Below the pieces are notes generated by a model. The model was not told the origin of the DNA. It saw nothing but the letters and a program-made list of their open reading frames with translations, and made no database searches. From assembly GCA_947632165.1 (NCBI GenBank), contig CANROI010000085.1, forward strand, positions 1-6,119: 6,119 bases of DNA. Direction: 5' to 3'. This document shows positions 1 through 6,119 of the stretch, piece after piece. Position numbers and translations under genes: made by a program. The stretch's first letter is position 1. Each line of letters starts with the position of its first letter. Origin of the DNA: an uncultured Clostridia bacterium. Lineage in GTDB: Bacteria; Bacillota; Clostridia; Christensenellales; Borkfalkiaceae.

Positions 1-728
1 ACTTTGCGGAGCATCTCTTCGTTCTCCTGCTTGAGCACCGAACAGGTGGAATAGACGAGCGTGCCCCCCTTCGACAGCAGCTTCAACGCCTTCGTCAAGA
101 GCGCCTCCTGCGTGCGCATACAGCCGCGGAGGAGCGCCTCCGTGATCGGCTTCGGCGCAAGCGAACCGCTGCCGCTGCAGGGCGCGTCGAGCAGGATCTT
201 GTCGAAGCGAAGAAAATCGCTGAGGCGGGTCGCGTCGAGGTGCATGGCGTTCACCCTTCCCGCTCCCTGCCGCGCTAAATTGAACTTCAGCCTGTCGAAG
301 CGGATCCCGTCCTTCTCGCAGGCCGTGATGAGCGCACCTCCGCCCGAGAGCGCGAGCATCTGGGTGGTCTTGCCGCCGGGCGCCGCCGTCATATCGAGGA
401 TGTTCTCCCCCGCCCGCGGCGCCAGAAGAAGGGGCGGAAGCATCGAGGAAAAACTCTGCAGATAGATCTTGCCGGATCGGTAAAGCTCCGTCTTAAGAAG
501 CGCCTGCTCGGTCCCCTCCACGGCGAAGGCGTCCGGATACCAGGGCGCCCGCTCGGCCGCAAATCCGGCGCGGGCGAGCTCCCGCTCCACTTCCTCCGCC
601 GTGCATTTGAGCGTGTTGGCACGCAGCGTGACGGGGCGTTTTTTGCCGTATCCGGACTTGATCCGCTCCGCCTCACAGCCGTACTGCTCTTCAAGGTATT
701 TACTCAAAAATGCGGGGATCTCGCTCAT
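1..728 (-). CDS. NOL1/NOP2/Sun-family RNA m5C methyltransferase (3' end outside window)
   Basis: This gene encodes an S-adenosylmethionine-dependent RNA cytosine-C5 methyltransferase, most likely acting on rRNA. The reading frame is open from the ATG at 728-726 to the window edge, giving 242 codons; the C-terminus is missing only because the window ends. The start is supported by a GGAGA ribosome binding site just upstream. Residues 1-45 resemble the family's N-terminal segment, ending in RANTLK, a typical family motif. The Rossmann-fold methyltransferase domain follows. The SAM-binding motif is DMTAAPGGKT (residues 112-121). Motif IV is DAPCSGSG (181-188, with Cys184), and motif VI is STCS (227-230, with Cys229). 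In this family the motif VI cysteine attacks the cytosine base and the motif IV cysteine helps release the product. There is no NusB-like N-terminal domain, so it is not a full-length RsmB; it is closer in layout to RsmF. The exact target base cannot be told from sequence. A probable terminator separates it from the potassium operon upstream. Confidence 0.93.
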   Translation of the reverse strand, partial: MSEIPAFLSKYLEEQYGCEAERIKSGYGKKRPVTLRANTLKCTAEEVERELARAGFAAERAPWYPDAFAVEGTEQALLKTELYRSGKIYLQSFSSMLPPLLLAPRAGENILDMTAAPGGKTTQMLALSGGGALITACEKDGIRFDRLKFNLARQGAGRVNAMHLDATRLSDFLRFDKILLDAPCSGSGSLAPKPITEALLRGCMRTQEALLTKALKLLSKGGTLVYSTCSVLKQENEEMLRK

Positions 729-732
729 TTTG

Positions 733-737
733 TCTCC
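733..737 (-). promoter_or_regulatory. Ribosome binding site of the RNA methyltransferase gene
   Basis: The minus strand reads GGAGACAAAATG, with GGAGA four bases before the ATG at 728. This fixes the start codon of the methyltransferase. It also argues against a nearby ATG in another frame at 739-737, which reads straight into the TGA at 727-725. Confidence 0.7.
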
Positions 738-740
738 ATT

Positions 741-760
741 ATGTCTGACATAGTACTATG
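741..760. promoter_or_regulatory. Two overlapping palindromes upstream of the methyltransferase gene
   Basis: CATAGTACTATG at 749-760 is a perfect 12-base palindrome. ATGTCTGACAT at 741-751 is a dyad of two 5-base arms around one base. They share three bases and lie 12 to 32 bases upstream of the methyltransferase ATG. This is seen directly. A role as an operator or as part of a promoter is inference. A CATAAT hexamer at 737-742 (minus strand) resembles a -10 box, but transcription starting from it would begin inside or after the ribosome binding site, so I do not call it a promoter. I do not recognise the site as that of a known regulator. Confidence 0.35.
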
Positions 761-789
761 CAAAACCGATTTTTTCGCAGTTTGGCTGC

Positions 790-810
790 AAAAACGGGCC
801 GTTTTTCCCG
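790..810 (-). terminator. Probable Rho-independent terminator after trkH
   Basis: On the minus strand, starting 9 bases after the trkH stop codon, the sequence reads CGGG, AAAAACGG, CCCG, then TTTTT. That gives a 4-bp GC stem with an 8-base loop followed by five Ts. A competing fold pairs AAAAACG with CGTTTTT (806-790) around a GCC loop; it has a longer stem but consumes the T tract. The short GC stem makes this a modest terminator, so some read-through into the methyltransferase gene is possible. Position directly after the last gene of the operon supports the call. Confidence 0.5.
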
Positions 811-819
811 AAAAATCGC

Positions 820-2298
820 TTAAAATCTGCGCGACCACGACTGCGGCGCCGCGAGTAGCAGAATGGGATAGACCTCCAGCCGCCCGATGAGCATATTGAG
901 CATCATCACGGTCTTGGAGGCATAGTTCGCCCACGCCACGGGATGGAACGAGTAATAGGAGGAAAGGGCGCCCGGATTGCGCGCGAGGCAGGGCCCCACG
1001 TTGTTGAACATCGTGATCGTCGTATAGAAGGACTTGGAAAATTCGTTGCCGAAGAGGCACAGCAGCACCACCGATCCCGCGACGACCAGAAAGCTCAGGA
1101 GGAAGAACCCCGTGACGCTCTCCGTTTCGTTCCTGCCGAAGGGCTTGCCGTCGAGCTTGACGACGTGCACACTGTTGGGGCGGAGCGCATTCAGAAGGGA
1201 CACGCCCGCCGTCTTGAAGAGAATGATCACGCGGGAGAATTTGAGCCCGCCGCCCGTGCTCCCCGCGCAGGTTCCCACGACGGTGGTGATCGCGAGGATC
1301 GCCCGCGCCCCCTCGGACCACTGGGCATAGTCGAGCGTCGTGAAGCCCGTCGTCGAGGCGATGGAGGTGACCGCAAATGCGGAATCGAGCAGTGCCTGCC
1401 CGAAGCTCCCCGCCACCGAGAACACGCAGGCGGTAACGGCGGCGATGCACATCACAATGTAGATGAGATAGGAGATGACCTCCTCGTTCCGGAGCGCCGC
1501 CGAGATCTTCCCGATGACGATCAGATAGTAGAAGTTGAAGTTCAGCGAGAAGATAAGCATGAACACGATGAGCACGATCTGCGTGTAGACGCTGTAGCCC
1601 GCGATGCTGTCGTTCTTGACGGCGAACCCGCCCGTGCCCGCCGTGGAAAACGTGAGCGTCATGCTCTCGAAGAGGGAGTTCCCGCCCGCAAGCAGAAAGA
1701 CGATCTGCACGACGGTGAGCCCGAGGTAGATGAAGTAGGAGATCGCCGCGGAGTGGCGCACCTTGCTGACGAGCTTACCGACCTGCGGGCCGGGGGATTC
1801 GAACTTCATGAGTTGGAAGGTGCTTCCGTCCGAAGAGGGCATGACCGCGAGCAGAAAGACGAGGATCCCCATGCCGCCCAACCAATGGGTGAGCGAGCGC
1901 CACATCAGAACGCCGTGCGGCACGGCCTCGATGTCGTCGAGAATGGTCGCGCCGGTCGTCGTGAAGCCGCTGATCGTCTCGAAGACCGCGTTGAAGTAGT
2001 CCGTCGTGCCGCTGAACACATAGGGCAGCGCGCCGATGAGCGAGATGACGATCCACGACAGCCCGACGATGAGCAGCCCCTCCTTGGCGCCGAATTGCCT
2101 GTTCGCGGGCGCCTTGGGGGCAATCAAAAAGCCGGCGCCGAGAAAGATCAGCGCCGTATAGACGAAGGGCAGCAGACATTCCCAGCTGTCCACCTGCGCA
2201 ATGGCATAACAGATCGCCGTGGCAAAGGGAAGCGCCAGAAACGCCGCCACGACTTTGAGGATCGTTCCGGGATAATAGATGATCGCCCGATAATTCAT
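820..2298 (-). CDS. trkH: TrkH-type potassium uptake channel subunit
   Basis: TrkH is an integral membrane protein that conducts K+ inward and is gated by a TrkA ring on the cytoplasmic side. The 492-residue length fits the family. Four pore-loop segments are visible: FTTTGA (residues 112-117), STAGTGGF (218-225), STTGFT (315-320) and NNVG (432-435). Each carries the glycine expected in the selectivity filter. The stretch GSTGGGLK (346-353), after the third pore loop, is the intramembrane gate segment typical of Trk/Ktr proteins. HWLGGMG (138-144) and the C-terminal LIGRLEVY (470-477) are also typical TrkH motifs. The ATG at 2298 overlaps the trkA stop as ATGA, so translation is probably coupled to trkA, which also points to TrkA as its partner. 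It is the last gene of the operon. No missing pore residue was noticed. K+ selectivity over Na+ is assumed from the family. Confidence 0.96.
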   Translation of the reverse strand: MNYRAIIYYPGTILKVVAAFLALPFATAICYAIAQVDSWECLLPFVYTALIFLGAGFLIAPKAPANRQFGAKEGLLIVGLSWIVISLIGALPYVFSGTTDYFNAVFETISGFTTTGATILDDIEAVPHGVLMWRSLTHWLGGMGILVFLLAVMPSSDGSTFQLMKFESPGPQVGKLVSKVRHSAAISYFIYLGLTVVQIVFLLAGGNSLFESMTLTFSTAGTGGFAVKNDSIAGYSVYTQIVLIVFMLIFSLNFNFYYLIVIGKISAALRNEEVISYLIYIVMCIAAVTACVFSVAGSFGQALLDSAFAVTSIASTTGFTTLDYAQWSEGARAILAITTVVGTCAGSTGGGLKFSRVIILFKTAGVSLLNALRPNSVHVVKLDGKPFGRNETESVTGFFLLSFLVVAGSVVLLCLFGNEFSKSFYTTITMFNNVGPCLARNPGALSSYYSFHPVAWANYASKTVMMLNMLIGRLEVYPILLLAAPQSWSRRF

Positions 2299-3653
2299 GA
2301 GTCGAGAATGTCCTCCAGCTCGAGAATGATCTTGCCGGAAGAGACGACGATGATCTCGTCGCTCGGGCCGAGCACAAAGTTGCCGTCCGGGATAAAGACG
2401 CCCTTGCCGCGCACCACGGCGGCGATCAGGATGCCCTTGCGGAGCGCAAGATCCTTGAGCGGCTTGCCCACGAACCGTTCGCTTCCGTTGACGCCGAACA
2501 AAAGCGCCTCGACCCGCTCGTCGGCGAGTTTATACATCGCCTTGATGCTGTTCCCGTCCTCCACGTTGACGGCGCGGACATAGCGCGCCACTTCGGCGGC
2601 CGCGAGCCGGTAGGGCGAGATCGCGGTATCGAGGTCCACCGTCTCGAGCAGGCCGCGGTAGGAGTCGCCGCGCAGGATGGCGATGGGCTTTTCCACCCCT
2701 CTCGCTTTCGCGAAGAGGGAGGTGACGATGTTGTTCTCGTCGTAGTGGGACATGGAGACGACGGCGTCGGCGTCGGCGATCCCCTCCCGCTCGAGTACCG
2801 CACGGTCGGTATAGTCGCCGCAGACGACAACGGAATGCTTCAGCCCGCCCTTGATCTCCACGCTGCGCTCATAGGAGTTGCAGATCACCTTGACGAAAAA
2901 TCCGCTCTCCTCGAGTTCGTGTGCGAGGTAGAAGACGTCGTCCCCGCTGCCGAGGATCATGACGGTATCGGCACGCTCCTTGAAAATTCCGAAGGAGCGG
3001 AAGAAAGTGCTCATTTCGAGATGCTTGGCGCAGACGCTGACGACATCGTCGGCGTGCAGCGTGACATGGCCACCGGGGACAAGAATGTCGCCGTTGCGCT
3101 CGATCGCCACAAAGAGGACGGCGATCTTGCTCTTTTTGCGGATCTCCGCAAGCGTGAGCCCCACGAGCTTGCTGTTGCGGGAGAGTTTGAACTCCACAAT
3201 GTCCACTTTCCCGCGGGAGAAGGAATTGATCTTGGTCGCCGCGGGGAAGCGCAGGATGCGCATGATCTCGTGGGAGGCGGACTCCTCGGGATTGACAAGC
3301 ATCCCGATCCCGAGTTTGCTGCGCAGGAAATCGAACTGCGCGAAGTATTCCGGATCGCGGACACGGGCAATGAGGTGCCGCGCGCCCAGCGCCTTGGCGA
3401 CGACGCAGCAGAGGATATTGCGCTCATCGCTCGCCATGATGGAGATGAGCATGTCGCAGTCCTCCACGCCCGCGTTGCGCAGAATCGAGGCGCTGCAGCC
3501 GTTCCCGGTGATCCCCTGTATGTCGTAGCGGTTGACGCAGTCCTGCAGAATGTTCGCGTCCTGTTCGATGGCAACGATGTCATGTCCCTCGCGCCGAAGT
3601 TCTTCCGTGAGCGTCATGCCCACCCGGCCCATGCCGACGATGATGACTTTCAT
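2295..3653 (-). CDS. trkA: TrkA, two-unit RCK regulator of potassium uptake
   Basis: TrkA is the cytoplasmic, nucleotide-binding regulator of TrkH. At 452 residues it has the usual tandem build: RCK_N (about 1-120), RCK_C (about 145-225), RCK_N (about 229-345) and RCK_C (about 370-447). The first Rossmann site is intact: GMGRVG (7-12), with acidic Glu30 at the end of strand two, as expected for NAD(H) binding. NPEES (121-125) is also family-like. The second site reads GSGDDV (235-240), lacking the third glycine, and has Asn259 where an acidic residue is usual, so it may bind nucleotide poorly. The ATG at 3653 lies 18 bases after ktrA, with a GGAAGAG stretch upstream as a loose ribosome binding site. 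The stop overlaps the trkH start. Four-unit rings made of two TrkA dimers are known for the family; the pairing with TrkH here is inferred from adjacency and coupling. Confidence 0.95.
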   Translation of the reverse strand: MKVIIVGMGRVGMTLTEELRREGHDIVAIEQDANILQDCVNRYDIQGITGNGCSASILRNAGVEDCDMLISIMASDERNILCCVVAKALGARHLIARVRDPEYFAQFDFLRSKLGIGMLVNPEESASHEIMRILRFPAATKINSFSRGKVDIVEFKLSRNSKLVGLTLAEIRKKSKIAVLFVAIERNGDILVPGGHVTLHADDVVSVCAKHLEMSTFFRSFGIFKERADTVMILGSGDDVFYLAHELEESGFFVKVICNSYERSVEIKGGLKHSVVVCGDYTDRAVLEREGIADADAVVSMSHYDENNIVTSLFAKARGVEKPIAILRGDSYRGLLETVDLDTAISPYRLAAAEVARYVRAVNVEDGNSIKAMYKLADERVEALLFGVNGSERFVGKPLKDLALRKGILIAAVVRGKGVFIPDGNFVLGPSDEIIVVSSGKIILELEDILDS

Positions 3654-3671
3654 ATTCTCTTCCGCTCCGGA

Positions 3672-4328
3672 TTACGGTCTCTGCTTTCTGTCCCACCTTC
3701 TGATCGAGCTCTTCGACCCGAATACCACGACCTCGTCGCCCGTTTCGAAGCGGTCGGACTTGCCGGGGATGATCTCCTTGCCGTTGCGGCGGATCAACAG
3801 AACGTTGAGCCCGTACTTTCCGCGCAGATCCATGTCGACGAGCGAGGGCGAGGGCTCCTTCGCGTCATAGCGCACAGTCGCGACGCTGTGATCCGAAGTG
3901 ACCTCGAAGTATTGGGTGACGCTGCGGCTCAAGAGGCGGTAACTCAGGCTGTTGACGGCGAGTTCCCGCGTATCGATGACCTCGTCCACCCCGAGATGCA
4001 GGAGCACGCGCTTGACGCTCTCGTCCTCCGAACGCGCGATGATCTTCTTCACGCCCATCTCCTTGAGCAGGATGATCGTTAAGATGACCGCCTCGAGCTT
4101 ATCGCCGATCGCCACGACTACGCAGTCTGCCTCTTGCAGATTGAGCTGTTCGAGGGCGCTCCGCTTGGTGCTGTCGCAGCAGAATACGCTCGCGACATAG
4201 TCCGCCACCTCGTTCACGCGCTCCTCGTCGATGTCGAGCGCGATCACATCCGCGCCCTGGCGGGAAAGTTCCATGCTCAGCTGCCGCCCGAACGCGCCCA
4301 GCCCGATGATCGCAAAATCCTTGTTCAT
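3672..4328 (-). CDS. ktrA: KtrA, single-unit RCK regulator of potassium uptake
   Basis: KtrA is a cytoplasmic regulator that assembles as an octameric ring on a KtrB dimer and opens it when ATP is bound, as known from Bacillus KtrAB. The 218-residue length matches KtrA closely. An RCK_N domain covers about residues 1-130, with GLGAFG (9-14) as the nucleotide loop and Asp32 and Asp34 after strand two. An RCK_C domain follows at about 138-206. In RCK_C, Asp167, Arg169 and Asn175 fall in a DLR...YG.N pattern that, from memory, corresponds to the cyclic di-AMP pocket of Staphylococcus KtrA. The Pro-Glu found at the start of the linker helix in Bacillus KtrA appears as Thr120-Arg121, with Glu122 next. 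The start is fixed by a clear AAGGAG site that overlaps the ktrB stop codon. It lies between ktrB and trkA, and ktrB is its expected partner. Confidence 0.93.
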   Translation of the reverse strand: MNKDFAIIGLGAFGRQLSMELSRQGADVIALDIDEERVNEVADYVASVFCCDSTKRSALEQLNLQEADCVVVAIGDKLEAVILTIILLKEMGVKKIIARSEDESVKRVLLHLGVDEVIDTRELAVNSLSYRLLSRSVTQYFEVTSDHSVATVRYDAKEPSPSLVDMDLRGKYGLNVLLIRRNGKEIIPGKSDRFETGDEVVVFGSKSSIRRWDRKQRP

Positions 4329-4332
4329 AATT

Positions 4333-4338
4333 CTCCTT
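4333..4338 (-). promoter_or_regulatory. Ribosome binding site of ktrA overlapping the ktrB stop codon
   Basis: The minus strand reads TAAGGAGAATTATG. AAGGAG begins within the TAA stop of ktrB (4339-4337) and ends four bases before the ktrA ATG. The layout suggests that ribosomes finishing ktrB could re-start on ktrA, which would help match subunit amounts. Confidence 0.75.
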
Positions 4339-5629
4339 AACCTATGATGATATCCGCACTTACATAGTGCAAACTGCCGCTCCCCTGGTTTCGCTTCCGG
4401 AATACGAGGAGCAGCGTCATGAAGCCGACCCTGCCCACATACATCGCGAGCGACAGGATGAGCTTACTTGCCACCGTCAGCGTCGGCGTCACCGCCGCCG
4501 AAAATCCCACATTTGCGAGCGCCGAGATCCCCTCCGTGAACAGAAACAGCGCGTTCTGTTCGGGTTCGAAGGCGCAGAGCACCATTCCCGTAAAGAAGGC
4601 ATAGACGAACGCCAGCACCGTCACGAGCATCGCGTGGATGAGCGCCTCGCGGGTGATCCGCCTGCGGAACACCACCGTCGGCTTCCCCTTGACCAGCGCG
4701 ATCAGCGCCGCCAGAAAGACGAAGCAGGTCGTGCATTTGATCCCGCCGCCCGTCGACACCGGCCCCGCGCCGATGAACATCAGAAGATCGAGAAAGCACA
4801 GAGACGCATTGTTCCACTGCTCGAGCGCCTGCGTCGAAAATCCGCAGGTGCGCGCCATCGCGCTCATGAAGAAGGCGTTCATGAAATCGATCTTCCCCCA
4901 CTCCGAGAAGAAGATCGCGAGCGTTCCGGCCAACAGCAGAACGGGCGTCATCACGAGCACGATCTTCGTGTGCACCGTGAACCGCTTCCATTTGCGCGCG
5001 AGGAAGACGTCGTTGAGCACGATGAACCCGAGCCCGCCCACGATCGTCAGCAGCGAGGTATTCAGAAGCAGCAGAATGTTGTCGGAATAGGGCGCCATGC
5101 TCCCGCCGAAGAGGTCGAGCCCCGCGTTGTTGAACGCCGAGACCGAATGGAACAGCGAGATCCAAACGAGCTCTCCGCCCGAATAGTCCTGCCGAAGCGC
5201 AATGAGGTTGAAAATAAATCCGATCAGCTCGAAAACCAACGTAAATCCGACGGCACGCAGCAAAAACCTGCGGTAATCGAGCCGTCCGCCCGTGCCGAGC
5301 GTCTCGTCGAGGAGCAGGCGGTTCATGATCCCGAGCCGCACGCCGATCATCGCGATCGCCGTCATTGCGATCGTCACGAAGCCGAGCCCCCCCACCTGCA
5401 CAAGAAAGGCGATCACCGCCTGCCCGAAGCCCGTGAAGGTCTCGATGAGGTTGACGGGCGAGAGCCCCGTGATGCAGACCGCGCTCGCCGAGAGAAAGAA
5501 GGCGTCCACCGCCTTGAGCGACACGCCCTCTTTTACGGAGATGGGCAGCATCAGAAGCCCGAACCCGATGAGGATGAGCGCGAAAAATCCGACCACGATG
5601 ATGAAATAGGGTGAGGACTTTCTTTTCAT
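4337..5629 (-). CDS. ktrB: KtrB-type potassium uptake channel subunit
   Basis: KtrB is the membrane subunit of the KtrAB K+ uptake system, thought to be Na+-coupled in many species. I chose the ATG at 5629, giving 430 residues, the usual KtrB length. It lies one base after the upstream stop codon and starts MKRKSSPYF, followed directly by the first membrane helix. A longer frame back to 5683 would overlap the upstream gene and add a charged, non-family N-terminus. The four pore loops carry CITGL (residues 52-56), NNAG (167-170), TCGFST (261-266) and ANVGFS (372-377). GPVSTGGGIK (289-298) is the intramembrane gate loop after pore three. LVQVGGLGF (76-84) and YVGRVGF (397-403), with conserved Arg400, are also typical. 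It ends in ADIIIG, like other KtrB tails that contact KtrA. I see no good ribosome binding site at normal spacing (an AGGAG lies about 19 bases upstream), so its translation probably depends on the upstream gene. Confidence 0.94.
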   Translation of the reverse strand: MKRKSSPYFIIVVGFFALILIGFGLLMLPISVKEGVSLKAVDAFFLSASAVCITGLSPVNLIETFTGFGQAVIAFLVQVGGLGFVTIAMTAIAMIGVRLGIMNRLLLDETLGTGGRLDYRRFLLRAVGFTLVFELIGFIFNLIALRQDYSGGELVWISLFHSVSAFNNAGLDLFGGSMAPYSDNILLLLNTSLLTIVGGLGFIVLNDVFLARKWKRFTVHTKIVLVMTPVLLLAGTLAIFFSEWGKIDFMNAFFMSAMARTCGFSTQALEQWNNASLCFLDLLMFIGAGPVSTGGGIKCTTCFVFLAALIALVKGKPTVVFRRRITREALIHAMLVTVLAFVYAFFTGMVLCAFEPEQNALFLFTEGISALANVGFSAAVTPTLTVASKLILSLAMYVGRVGFMTLLLVFRKRNQGSGSLHYVSADIIIG

Positions 5630-5630
5630 A

Positions 5631-6119
5631 TCAATAGAACGTCGCCAGCTCCTGTTCGGGCGGCTCGGCGTAGTCGAGCGCACTCGCCTTGAGGACGGGG
5701 CCCTCCTGTCCGTAGATTTTATCGTAGGCGATATCGATGCGGGCGGTGATCATGACCCAATCCCGCGTCTTGAGCGGAAGATTGCTCGCGTGCTTGACGA
5801 CGAGCCCGCTGTAACGGATGTCCGCCTCGCAACAGGTCATGATGTGCCGCCCGATGACGATCGTGCCGTACTTCATCTTCTTATCCAGCGCGACGAGCCC
5901 CTTGAATCGCACGATCTTGCCCGCATACTTCTCCATGTCCTCCATGAGATCGCGGTAGAAGAAGGCATAGTCGCGATCCCCGATCTCGACGATCGGCGCC
6001 TCTATGTCGAAGGGAAGCGGATCCTCGATCTCGTCGTAGACCGCCCTCCCCCCTTCGTATTCATAGACGATCCCCGGACGGCGGGAGACCGCCCGCACGA
6101 TCTTATGGAACTCCTCCTG
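5631..6119 (-). CDS. DUF1980/TIGR03943-type C-terminal domain, possibly tail of a CobW-family GTPase (5' end outside window)
   Basis: The frame is open at the window edge, so 162 codons and the TGA stop at 5633-5631 are seen and the true start is upstream. A GTG at 6098 has no ribosome binding site at proper spacing and is probably an internal Val. The visible part holds PFDIEAPIVEIGD (about residues 36-48 of the visible part), then KYAGKIVRFKG (64-74) and GRHIMTCCEAD (90-100), with a Cys-Cys pair at 96-97. These match my memory of the DUF1980 domain found in YcgQ-like permease partners and at the C-terminus of some clostridial CobW-type GTP-binding proteins. The PFD.EAP linker and the acidic, proline-rich tail favour the GTPase fusion, but no GTPase motif lies inside the window. 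There are no membrane helices in the visible part. Its function is not known; metal handling is a guess from the CobW link. It is the upstream neighbour of ktrB, one base apart. Confidence 0.6.
   Translation of the reverse strand, partial: QEEFHKIVRAVSRRPGIVYEYEGGRAVYDEIEDPLPFDIEAPIVEIGDRDYAFFYRDLMEDMEKYAGKIVRFKGLVALDKKMKYGTIVIGRHIMTCCEADIRYSGLVVKHASNLPLKTRDWVMITARIDIAYDKIYGQEGPVLKASALDYAEPPEQELATFY

Noticed and set aside
389..694. Minus-strand 101-codon frame
   Set aside because: It is an out-of-frame shadow of the RNA methyltransferase, which has all its catalytic motifs in the correct frame.
737..742. CATAAT as a -10 box for the methyltransferase gene
   Set aside because: There is no good -35 box at 16-18 bases, and the start of transcription would fall at or after the ribosome binding site.
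725..1450. Minus-strand open frame in another register within trkH, ending at the methyltransferase start
   Set aside because: It has a low-complexity Arg/Gly-rich product, is fully inside trkH for most of its length, and runs through the terminator region.
943..2583. Long plus-strand open frame (546 codons) opposite trkH and the end of trkA
   Set aside because: It lies antisense to well-supported genes, and its product is dominated by Arg, Glu, Asp, His and Ala with no domain. This is expected where third codon positions are mostly G or C.
2694..2724. Strong imperfect hairpin (about 12 bp, loop TTTC) inside trkA
   Set aside because: It falls in the codons for a normal family segment of the second RCK unit, has no T tract, and is likely a by-product of GC-rich codons.
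2745..4082. Long plus-strand open frame (445 codons) opposite trkA and ktrA
   Set aside because: It is an antisense shadow with no family motif, and it crosses the boundary of two real genes.
4367..5614. Long plus-strand open frame (415 codons) opposite ktrB
   Set aside because: It is an antisense shadow of an unmistakable KtrB, with very high charge and no recognisable domain.
5630..5683. N-terminal extension of ktrB to an upstream ATG at 5683
   Set aside because: It would overlap the upstream gene by over 50 bases and add a charged stretch not seen in KtrB. The ATG at 5629 sits right after the upstream stop and gives the usual length.

Overview
The window reads as one piece of chromosome from a fairly GC-rich, Gram-positive, Clostridia-like bacterium. 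This is an inference. It rests on the KtrB/KtrA-type potassium transporter, on a CobW/DUF1980-type protein of a form I associate with anaerobic Firmicutes, on AAGGAG-type ribosome binding sites, and on strong G/C preference at third codon positions. All real genes lie on the minus strand, so the biological reading order runs from high to low coordinates.

In that order the layout is as follows. (1) The 3' end of a gene running in from beyond base 6119; it encodes a DUF1980/TIGR03943-type domain and may be the tail of a CobW-family GTPase fusion. (2) ktrB, a potassium channel-like subunit. (3) ktrA, a one-unit RCK regulator. (4) trkA, a two-unit RCK regulator. (5) trkH, a second potassium channel-like subunit. 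(6) A 91-base gap with a probable terminator and two overlapping palindromes. (7) The 5' part of a NOL1/NOP2/Sun-type RNA cytosine-C5 methyltransferase that leaves the window at base 1. Genes 1 to 5 are very tightly packed: 1-base gap, 8-base gap, 18-base gap and a 4-base ATGA overlap. They probably form one transcript.

The centre of the window is therefore a K+ uptake island holding two complete systems, KtrAB and TrkAH. They are arranged channel-regulator-regulator-channel. Each RCK regulator would form a ring on the cytoplasmic side of its channel and gate it according to bound nucleotide. KtrA keeps residues that resemble a cyclic di-AMP pocket. TrkA has an intact first nucleotide site, but its second looks degenerate.

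I found no tRNA, rRNA, CRISPR array, insertion sequence or sign of a phage. I see no convincing evidence of an entirely new system. The points most worth a second look are the paired K+ systems in one operon, the degenerate site in TrkA, the altered motif in KtrA, and the dyads in the only intergenic gap.
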